Below are positions 1-6,132 of a stretch of 9,261 nt of DNA, piece after piece. Position 1 is the stretch's first letter, and every line of letters begins with the position of its first letter. The notes under the pieces were generated by a model that was given only the letters and a program-made list of their open reading frames with translations, was not told the DNA's origin and ran no database searches. Where the stretch lies: the NCBI GenBank assembly GCA_027443745.1, contig DAIAZB010000623.1:1-9261 (forward strand). The letters are read 5' to 3'. A program made the translations under genes and the position numbers. This stretch comes from Thiomonas sp. Lineage in GTDB: Bacteria; Pseudomonadota; Gammaproteobacteria; Burkholderiales; Burkholderiaceae.

Positions 1-710
1 CAGACGGCCAACGGAGCTACCCGCAACAGGTGGTGCTCGATTTGCAGGCCGCGATGGACATGCTGCAGGCCGCCACGGGCGTGCAGCGCTTCACCCTGCT
101 CGGCTTCTGCTCCGGCGCCCTGCCCAGCTACTGGACCGCGCAGCAGGACACACGCGTGCGCCACATCATCTTGTATGACGCCTTTTCCCTGCAAACCGCC
201 AAGAGCCGACGGCTTTATCTGGTGCTGCGCCTGCGCAACCACGGCTTCAGCCCTGCGGCCCTTGCGCTGTACTTTCGACGAGTAGCTTGTGCACTGGGAG
301 CGTTACCCAGTCAACTGCAAGCCCGTTTGTCACGCAATCGCGCCGAGCGCGCTCACGATGGCGTGGAACGGCTCACAAGAGCAAAACTCGCCGAACGCTT
401 TGCAGCCCTGGCGCAAAGGAACGTGCGGGTGACCGTGCTGCACTCGGGTGCCGACTTCAGCAACGTCAACCATCCCGAGCAAATCGTCGAGGCTATTGGT
501 ATTCAAAGGGCGGGGGTTGCTGGCCTTGATCTGCAAACCGGCTTCTTGATGTCGATTGACCATATTGTCACCTCGATCTCGGCACAAGGACTGTTCATCG
601 ACTTCATCCTTACCGCCGTGCTGGGCGGATGCATCGGGGTGACGGGGATCGAGCAGCACGCACGAGCAGGATTGGCAACGCCGGCACGCTCGGTGGTCGA
701 GTTGCGCTGA
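1..710 (+). CDS. Alpha/beta hydrolase with Cys nucleophile, 5'-truncated
   Basis: This is the C-terminal part of an alpha/beta-fold hydrolase of the kind found in exopolysaccharide and exosortase-A-type loci. The frame is open to the left edge (first whole codon at 3), so the GTG codons at 30 and 33 are probably internal and the true start lies outside the window. The nucleophile elbow reads G-F-C-S-G, with the Cys codon at 108-110, where most relatives have Ser (G-x-S-x-G). A plausible acid is the Asp of HSGAD (codon 453-455), and a plausible catalytic His is in D-H-I-V-T-S (codon 561-563). These complete a Cys-Asp-His triad in the usual order. The last ~33 residues after the helix following the His look unlike a normal domain end and may be a variable tail. 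The substrate is unknown; an ester or thioester in glycan or lipid metabolism is a guess. The fold call is firm and the role is not. Confidence 0.8.
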   Translation, partial: DGQRSYPQQVVLDLQAAMDMLQAATGVQRFTLLGFCSGALPSYWTAQQDTRVRHIILYDAFSLQTAKSRRLYLVLRLRNHGFSPAALALYFRRVACALGALPSQLQARLSRNRAERAHDGVERLTRAKLAERFAALAQRNVRVTVLHSGADFSNVNHPEQIVEAIGIQRAGVAGLDLQTGFLMSIDHIVTSISAQGLFIDFILTAVLGGCIGVTGIEQHARAGLATPARSVVELR

Positions 711-774
711 TGCGCCCAGCGCCAGCATTTCGTTTACCGAAGTCTTCATCCCACTTCCATTTTTTAACCCACCC
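711..774 (+). other. Short intergenic leader before the GT2 gene
   Basis: These 64 bases separate the hydrolase stop from the GT2 ATG. The stretch just before the ATG is pyrimidine-rich and has no recognisable Shine-Dalgarno sequence. I see no convincing -35/-10 pair and no hairpin followed by a T-run, so neither a promoter nor a terminator can be supported. The glycosyltransferase block may simply be read through from the hydrolase gene. Confidence 0.4.
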
Positions 775-1908
775 ATGTCAACCGCAGTCGTCGTGTTCTG
801 GATTTCGGGCGGCTTCATCGCATACACCTATGCGGTCTATCCGCTGCTGGTGGCAGTTCTGTCGTGTCTGCGCCCGCGCGTCGCAAGCCCGCTGCCGAAC
901 GATGCGGAGTTGCCTCGCACCACCATCGTCATGGCCGCTTACAACGAGGCTGCGCGCCTGCCGGAAAAAATACTCAACCTGCGTGCGCTGGACTATCCCG
1001 CTGAAAAACTCGACATCCTGGTCGTGTCCGATGGCTCGACCGACGGCAGCGACCAGGTGATCTCTGGACTGGACGGGGTGCACGTGCTGGCCTATGCGCA
1101 GCGACAAGGCAAGGCGCATGCGCTCAACCTTGCAATGCAACATGTGGACACTGAGTTCGTCGTCTTCTGCGACGTGCGCCAGGATCTTGCGCCCTCATCG
1201 GTGCGGCGCCTGATGGCCAACTTTTCCCTGCCTGGGGTCGGTGCCGTGAGCGGCGAATTAGTCCACCGCGCCAGCGGTACGCAAACAGGCCAGAGCATCG
1301 GCTTGTACTGGCGCTACGAAAAATGGATCCGAAAATCCGAGAGCCGGCTTCGCTCCACCGTCGGCGCTACTGGCGCTTTGTATGCCATTCGCACTGGTGA
1401 CTATCACCCGCTGGCGTCAGACACCATCCTCGACGATTTTGAGATTCCCATGCACATCGTGCGTCACGGCCAACGCACACTGCTGGACTCCGAAGCTCAT
1501 GTCTACGATAGCCTGCAAATCCACTCCACTGCAGAAAAAAAACGCAAGATTCGCACCCTTACCGGCAACTTCCAGACTTTTTCCAGAAACCCCTGGTTGT
1601 TCACGCCGTGGCAAAACCCGGTGTTCCTGCAATTCCTCTCCCACAAGGTATTCCGTTTATTTGTTCCCTACGCACTCGCCCTGGCGCTGATTTCTAGCGC
1701 GCTGGCTTCATCCTGGTTCTATCACGCCTTGCTGGTTCTGCAACTCGGCTTTTACCTGCTTGCCGCCGCTGGCCAATGGCTGCCAGCGACGCGCAACAAC
1801 AGGCTGATCAGCTTCGCCCATGTGTTTTTCGATATGAACGCCGCCGCCATCATCGCCCTGCTGCATTTTGTCTCCGGCCAAGTCAATGCCAAGTGGGAGA
1901 AAACATGA
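775..1908 (+). CDS. Membrane-anchored family 2 glycosyltransferase (GT-A fold)
   Basis: A 377-residue processive-type or chain-extending GT2 enzyme that would transfer a sugar from a nucleotide-sugar donor to a lipid-linked or growing glycan at the inner membrane. One N-terminal membrane segment (about residues 5-30) is followed by the GT-A domain, opening with IVMAAYNE (51-58). Then come the nucleotide-binding SDGSTDGS (85-92), a metal-binding DxD-like motif in the variant C-D-V-R-Q (D133), the acceptor-site L-D-D-F-E (219-223), and a KIRTLTGNFQ stretch (258-267) in the position of the usual Q/R-x-x-R-W motif. Two to three hydrophobic segments follow from about residue 294 to 375. The ATG at 775 has no clear Shine-Dalgarno sequence but gives an N-terminus that fits the family; no nearby alternative is better. 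Its stop overlaps the next start in ATGA, implying translational coupling with the deacetylase. The sugar specificity cannot be read from the sequence. Confidence 0.9.
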   Translation: MSTAVVVFWISGGFIAYTYAVYPLLVAVLSCLRPRVASPLPNDAELPRTTIVMAAYNEAARLPEKILNLRALDYPAEKLDILVVSDGSTDGSDQVISGLDGVHVLAYAQRQGKAHALNLAMQHVDTEFVVFCDVRQDLAPSSVRRLMANFSLPGVGAVSGELVHRASGTQTGQSIGLYWRYEKWIRKSESRLRSTVGATGALYAIRTGDYHPLASDTILDDFEIPMHIVRHGQRTLLDSEAHVYDSLQIHSTAEKKRKIRTLTGNFQTFSRNPWLFTPWQNPVFLQFLSHKVFRLFVPYALALALISSALASSWFYHALLVLQLGFYLLAAAGQWLPATRNNRLISFAHVFFDMNAAAIIALLHFVSGQVNAKWEKT

Positions 1909-2690
1909 AGCGCGTCAGCATCTTGATGTACCACGGACTCTACCGCAACGAGCTCGAACTCAAATCCATCGATGCTGAAGATCGTCCTTATGCACTCTCA
2001 ACCCGCGAATTCCAAGCGCAACTGAGCTTGCTGCAAAAGCATGGCGTACCCGTGCTCGATCCGACTGCGCTCGAATGCGGTCACCTTGAGCAAGGCGGCG
2101 TCATCATCACTTTCGACGATGGCCATTCCAGCAATGCCGAACTGGCGATGCCGTTGTTGCGTGACCATGCCATGAAAGCTGCTTTTTTCATCACCACTGG
2201 CTTCATCGGACAGCGTCCGGGCTATTGCAGCTGGGAACAGGTACGCGAACTCGCCGCCAATGGAATGCTGGTCGGTGGGCATGGCCATACCCACTGCTTT
2301 CTCAGCGATGTTTCGAACGAAGTACTTCGCCGCGAACTGCAGACTTCTCAGGCGCAGCTTGCCCAAGCACTGCAACGTCCCGCCATACAAATGTCGTTTC
2401 CGGGCGGTCGGTTCGACGCACAAAGCATTGCTGCCGCACGGGCCGCAGGCTTTGCCGTGATGCACGGGTCCGCGGTAGGAACTCTAGCTGTACAGGCCGA
2501 GATGTCGGGCAGGCCCGTACCCCGTATCGCCATACGCCCGGGCATGACGCACCCCATATTCATGGCCTATGCACAAGGTCGGGCCACACGTATGGTTCGC
2601 GCTCAACTGGCATCACAACTTAAGGGCATGGTCAAACGGCTAATCGGAAATGAGCGCTATCACCAACTCTACGCGCGGCTCAAGGGCTGA
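1905..2690 (+). CDS. Polysaccharide deacetylase, NodB/CE4 family (first copy)
   Basis: A 261-residue metal-dependent deacetylase expected to remove acetyl groups from N- or O-acetylated sugars. The barrel begins at once with SILMYHG (5-11). Motif 1 is T-F-D-D-G (69-73, with D71 as base and D72 as metal ligand). The metal-binding motif 2 is H126-G-H-T-H130, with Gly in place of the usual Ser/Thr after the first His. Motif 3 is M-S-F-P-G-G-R-F-D (163-171). There is no signal peptide, so the protein is probably cytoplasmic. The frame stays open further upstream (a start at 1776 is possible), but ATG 1905 is preferred: it has GGAG at 1896-1899 with a 5-base spacer, it overlaps the GT2 stop as ATGA, and the family fold starts there. 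The 3' end overlaps the polymerase gene by 41 bases. Substrate unknown. Confidence 0.9.
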   Translation: MKRVSILMYHGLYRNELELKSIDAEDRPYALSTREFQAQLSLLQKHGVPVLDPTALECGHLEQGGVIITFDDGHSSNAELAMPLLRDHAMKAAFFITTGFIGQRPGYCSWEQVRELAANGMLVGGHGHTHCFLSDVSNEVLRRELQTSQAQLAQALQRPAIQMSFPGGRFDAQSIAAARAAGFAVMHGSAVGTLAVQAEMSGRPVPRIAIRPGMTHPIFMAYAQGRATRMVRAQLASQLKGMVKRLIGNERYHQLYARLKG

Positions 2691-4173
2691 ACGACGCAGC
2701 CCCCAACGGGGGGATGCGGATAACGCAGACGACGATGCCACGAATTGGGGCGGCGCGCCGTTGCGTGCCACCCTGTGGTTGCTGTCAGTACCGGCTTTTT
2801 ATGCGCTAGGGATTGTCGCACTGCGTATCCATCCCGGGAAAGTCGGTCTTTACGGTTTTGCGGCAATTTTTGGTTTTCTGCTGCTGTTGCAATTGCGCAA
2901 AAGCCCGGAAGCCTTGTTGGCCGTCATCATTGTTTATATGCCATTGAGCCGACTTTATGTTGCAAAAATTGCGCCGGGATTGAATGGCACCAATGCACTG
3001 GAATTGCTGCTCATCGCTGTTTGGTTAATCACGGCTTTCAAAGACCAGCGAAAACTTTTCACGGCCTACCCATTCACTCGCATGGTGGCTCTATGGATGC
3101 TTCTGGCCATCGTCTCTGTTTTCACTGCGATCTCCCGTATTGGTTTTCAACCTTTTATATGGAATTATGTTGAAGCATTCCGTGGATTTTTGGATCAGTT
3201 TATTATATTTTTTCTGTTCGTCAATCTGATACGCGACAAAAATATGGCGCGGCGCCTCGTGATTTATGTGATGTTCTCGGCCGCCATTGTTTACCTGCTC
3301 GGCATACACGAATGGTGGGGGACGCGTCATTACACCAGTATTGAAAAATCGCGACTGCTCGGGCCTGTTGGCCAGCCCAACGATTTTGCTGCGCTCATGA
3401 TCTATGCCACCGCTCCGTTCCTGGCTTATGGGGCTTACTACTTTCCGCGCTGGAAATCTTTGCGCCTTGCACCCCTTGTTCTTATCGCCTTGCGTGTGCT
3501 CTTGGCTGCTTTTTCACGTGGAGCTTATCTTGCGTTTGCGATGGAAATTTTCACGCTCTCATTCATCAAGAGTCGCAAGTTTTTCGTCCTGGTCATTCTG
3601 GTGCTGGGATCAATCTATTTTTTCATTCCGTCTCTCGTGCCCAACTCGATGAAAGCACGTGTCGCACAAACATACCAGGATCATACCGCTGGATCGGAGA
3701 TCGATAAAAGTGCAGACTCGCGCATCATTCTCTGGGGAGCAGCAATTTCCATGTCCGAGGACAACCCGATTTTAGGCAAGGGTTTTGATCAATTTCAAAG
3801 CTTGGTTCCAGCCTACGTTTCGGGCTATTACGACGGCGTCACCGGAGGCGCAACGGACAATCAAAATATGTTTTTGTATGCTGCCTCCAACATGGGGATT
3901 CCGAGTTTGATAACCCTTTTGTCCATTCTGTTCGCAGCACTCTGGCGCGGCTGGGCACTCTATCGCAAATCAAGCTGTGACATCGACCGAATTGTTGGCT
4001 TGAGTGTCGTCACCATGGTGGCGGGTATCGTTGGGGTCAATATGTTTGGCACTCACATCATCGACACTGCAGTGGATGGATTTTTCTGGGTTTATCTCGC
4101 GATCATGGCCCATTTGATGACAAACTCTGTGTCAAAAACTGCGGTGCGCAAACATGGCCACACGCTGCGCTGA
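2650..4173 (+). CDS. O-antigen ligase/polymerase-like multi-pass membrane protein
   Basis: A 507-residue inner-membrane protein of the Wzy/WaaL (O-antigen ligase) superfamily, which polymerises lipid-linked repeat units or ligates glycan on the periplasmic side. It has about ten or more hydrophobic segments. A-F-S-R-G-A-Y-L (287-294) matches the family's Arg-containing signature. A large hydrophilic loop (about 325-410) holds DSRIILWGAAISMSEDNPIL (356-375) followed by GKGF, the typical R-x-x-L-W ... P-x-x-G-x-G pattern. The ATG at 2650 overlaps the deacetylase by 41 bases and has only a weak, badly spaced ribosome site. It gives a charged, low-complexity N-terminal tail of ~37 residues before the first membrane helix. 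A TTG at 2761 (residue 38) is a possible alternative, so the start is uncertain. Much of the gene is far more AT-rich than its neighbours, as is common for polymerase genes exchanged between surface-polysaccharide loci. Polymerase and ligase cannot be told apart by eye. Confidence 0.85.
   Translation: MSAITNSTRGSRAERRSPQRGDADNADDDATNWGGAPLRATLWLLSVPAFYALGIVALRIHPGKVGLYGFAAIFGFLLLLQLRKSPEALLAVIIVYMPLSRLYVAKIAPGLNGTNALELLLIAVWLITAFKDQRKLFTAYPFTRMVALWMLLAIVSVFTAISRIGFQPFIWNYVEAFRGFLDQFIIFFLFVNLIRDKNMARRLVIYVMFSAAIVYLLGIHEWWGTRHYTSIEKSRLLGPVGQPNDFAALMIYATAPFLAYGAYYFPRWKSLRLAPLVLIALRVLLAAFSRGAYLAFAMEIFTLSFIKSRKFFVLVILVLGSIYFFIPSLVPNSMKARVAQTYQDHTAGSEIDKSADSRIILWGAAISMSEDNPILGKGFDQFQSLVPAYVSGYYDGVTGGATDNQNMFLYAASNMGIPSLITLLSILFAALWRGWALYRKSSCDIDRIVGLSVVTMVAGIVGVNMFGTHIIDTAVDGFFWVYLAIMAHLMTNSVSKTAVRKHGHTLR
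2684..2713 (+). promoter_or_regulatory. Two mutually exclusive GC hairpins at a gene junction
   Basis: GGGCTG (2684-2689) can pair with CAGCCC (2697-2702) over a 7-base loop. CCCCC (2700-2704) can pair with five of the six Gs at 2708-2713 over the loop AAC. The two stems share bases 2700-2702, so only one can form at a time. They sit on the deacetylase stop codon and within the first ~22 codons of the polymerase frame. No T-run follows, so this is not a standard terminator. A role in translational coupling or ribosome pausing is conjecture. Confidence 0.3.
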
Positions 4174-5290
4174 AGCCCCCTTGATCGTCCACATAATCGA
4201 CGAACTGCCGCGCGACGGCGCAGAAATGCTGTTGCTGGACTTGATGCGTCGACGCCTGCCGGGGTTCCGTTACGTGGTTGTTTGCCTGATTCGCGGCGGT
4301 GCGCTGGAGGAGGAATTCACCCGTATCGGGACTCCTGTGGTGATTTTCGGTCGGCGTAACAAGCTGGATGTGTTTTTGGTCATCCGTCTCGCCGCATGGC
4401 TGAAACGAGAAAAAGCAGCGGTCGTCCACACTCACCTCTTCACGGCTGACACCTATGGCCGCCTGGCCGCCAGACTGGCTGGGGTTCCGGTGGTGTTTTC
4501 AACCGTGCATAACATCGTCAATCCCTGGAAAGGCGGCTTTCGCAAGATGATCGACCGGCTGTTTGCGCGCATGAGCACCGGCGTCATCGGCTGCAGTGAA
4601 GAAGTGGCACAAACCCTGGCAACACGCGACAAGATTCCTGCCAACCGGCTCATGGCCATACCCAACGGTATCGATCTGCAAAAATTCGCCCATGTCTCCG
4701 GTTTCGGCGTACGAGCGGAGTTCGGCCTGCCCGAAGACCGCCTGCTCGTTGGCGTGGTGGGCCGACTGCATCCACAGAAAGGCCACGAAGACTTGTTTCT
4801 CGCACTGGCTGCCATACCTCGAGCACGCACCGGGCAACTGAGTTGCCTGGTGGTCGGCACCGGGGACTTGGAGACGCAATTGCACGATCGGGTCGCTGAA
4901 TTGGGGCTGGAGCGCTGTGTTGTTTTCGCCGGCATGCGCACGGACGTGCCGCGCTTGGTTGCCGCCATGGACGTGTTCGTCATGCCCTCGCGCTGGGAAG
5001 GCCTGCCGATTGCCCTGCTCGAGGCCATGGCGAGTTCAAAGCCCGTGTTGTGCGCACGCGTAGGCGGCATTCCCGACGTTGTGCACGACAACGACAACGG
5101 CCTTCTCGTCGAGTCCGGCAATGTCACCGCACTGCAGGCGCGCCTCGAGTGGCTGCTGGGTGACGCCGCGGCACGCGAACGCCTGGGCCATCGCGCTCGC
5201 GAAACCGTGATTGAGCGCTTTGATATCACCCGTACCGCAGCGGCTTACAACCAACTTCATAGGCAGTCCCTGGGCTTGACCATGCCATGA
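4154..5290 (+). CDS. Family 4 glycosyltransferase (GT-B fold), first copy
   Basis: A 378-residue soluble or peripheral retaining glycosyltransferase, expected to add a sugar from a nucleotide donor to the lipid-linked repeat unit in the cytoplasm. The N-terminal Rossmann domain begins IVHIIDELPRDGAEM (11-25), the acceptor-side glycine loop. A T-V-H-N-I-V-N-P segment has its His at 119. The donor domain contains VVGRLHPQKG (201-210), with R204 and K209 in the phosphate-binding positions, and ends with E282-G-L-P-I-A-L-L-E290, the E-x7-E motif. Length and motif order are complete. The start overlaps the polymerase stop by 20 bases and has only a weak GGTG at 4143-4146, so translation is probably coupled. 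The stop overlaps the next gene as ATGA. Donor and acceptor are not predictable from sequence alone. Confidence 0.92.
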   Translation: MATRCAEAPLIVHIIDELPRDGAEMLLLDLMRRRLPGFRYVVVCLIRGGALEEEFTRIGTPVVIFGRRNKLDVFLVIRLAAWLKREKAAVVHTHLFTADTYGRLAARLAGVPVVFSTVHNIVNPWKGGFRKMIDRLFARMSTGVIGCSEEVAQTLATRDKIPANRLMAIPNGIDLQKFAHVSGFGVRAEFGLPEDRLLVGVVGRLHPQKGHEDLFLALAAIPRARTGQLSCLVVGTGDLETQLHDRVAELGLERCVVFAGMRTDVPRLVAAMDVFVMPSRWEGLPIALLEAMASSKPVLCARVGGIPDVVHDNDNGLLVESGNVTALQARLEWLLGDAAARERLGHRARETVIERFDITRTAAAYNQLHRQSLGLTMP

Positions 5291-6132
5291 GAAAGCTACT
5301 GGCCAGCGCCGCATGGCCGTATGCCGCCATCTCTGGGGTGTTGCGCCCGGGCCTACGCATTCTCATGTACCACCGCGTTGCGAGTCTGCCGTTCTATGAC
5401 CAGCTTACGGTGTCACCAGAGCGTTTTGAGCGACAGATGCGCCAGCTCTGCGCGCGTCATCAAGTCGTCAGTCTGGCCGAGGGCCTGCTGGCGCTCCAAG
5501 CCGGTCCGCTGCGCTCCCCGCTGGTGGCCGTGACATTTGATGACGGTTATCTCGATAACCTCACAGAGGCTGCGCCGATTCTTGTGCGCCATGGCGTCCC
5601 AGCCACCATCTTTGTCACCACACGCTTTTGCGACCAAGCTGCCAGCCACCCGCGTTATGGCCGGCCGGCCAAACGCCTGCATCTGAACTGGCACGAAGTC
5701 ACCTCCCTGGCTGCTGCGCCGGGCATCGCCATCGGTTCGCACACCTTGAGCCACCCCTACCTACCCACCTTGGATGAGGAGCAGGCGCGACGTGAAATCG
5801 AAGACAGCCGCCGCGAGATTGAGGCGCACATCGGCCTGCCCGTCCTCCACTTCTGCTATCCATCTGGAGATTTGAGCACGCGCGAATTGAATCTTGTACG
5901 GCAGGCCGGCTATGCAGCTGCGGTGAGCGTGGCGCCCGGCCGCAATCATGCCGACGCTGACCGTTTTCAGCTTCGTCGCACCGAAATCACCGACCGCGAC
6001 GACGATTTCGATTTCGCTCTCAAACTGGCCGGAGCCTTCGATCCTCTGCATCGCCTGTTGCATGCGCGCCGCATCCGTCGCTTCACCCAAAGTCACGTCA
6101 AACCCAACGCGCCCTCGAGTATCCAACCATGA
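5287..6132 (+). CDS. Polysaccharide deacetylase, NodB/CE4 family (second copy)
   Basis: A 281-residue deacetylase of the same superfamily as the gene at 1905 but clearly divergent from it. The fold starts with LRILMYHRV (23-31). Motif 1 is T-F-D-D-G-Y (83-88, D85 and D86), and motif 2 is the textbook S-H-T-L-S-H-P (H152 and H156 as metal ligands). Motif 3 is C-Y-P-S-G-D (190-195), and an R-R-T-E-I segment follows near the end. The first 22 residues are mildly hydrophobic but run straight into the first strand, leaving no room for a cleaved signal peptide; the protein is likely cytoplasmic or membrane-associated. The ATG at 5287 shares ATGA with the glycosyltransferase before it, and the gene's own stop shares ATGA with the next, so three consecutive genes are stop-start coupled. 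The C-terminal ~30 residues are basic. It probably acts on the same glycan, perhaps on a different sugar residue. Confidence 0.92.
   Translation: MRKLLASAAWPYAAISGVLRPGLRILMYHRVASLPFYDQLTVSPERFERQMRQLCARHQVVSLAEGLLALQAGPLRSPLVAVTFDDGYLDNLTEAAPILVRHGVPATIFVTTRFCDQAASHPRYGRPAKRLHLNWHEVTSLAAAPGIAIGSHTLSHPYLPTLDEEQARREIEDSRREIEAHIGLPVLHFCYPSGDLSTRELNLVRQAGYAAAVSVAPGRNHADADRFQLRRTEITDRDDDFDFALKLAGAFDPLHRLLHARRIRRFTQSHVKPNAPSSIQP

Noticed and set aside
330..827. Minus-strand frame spanning the hydrolase end and the GT2 start
   Set aside because: No recognisable protein features; it covers two supported + strand genes and the gap between them.
1776..1904. Upstream extension of the first deacetylase to an ATG at 1776
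   Set aside because: The extra 43 residues are Gln/Arg/His-rich and overlap the GT2 membrane region in another frame; ATG 1905 has a good ribosome site and the stop-start overlap.
4453..5229. Long minus-strand frame of 258 codons opposite the first GT4 gene
   Set aside because: Its product is Ser/Arg/Pro-rich with no recognisable fold and mirrors a strongly supported GT4 gene on the + strand; such antisense frames are expected in GC-rich coding DNA.
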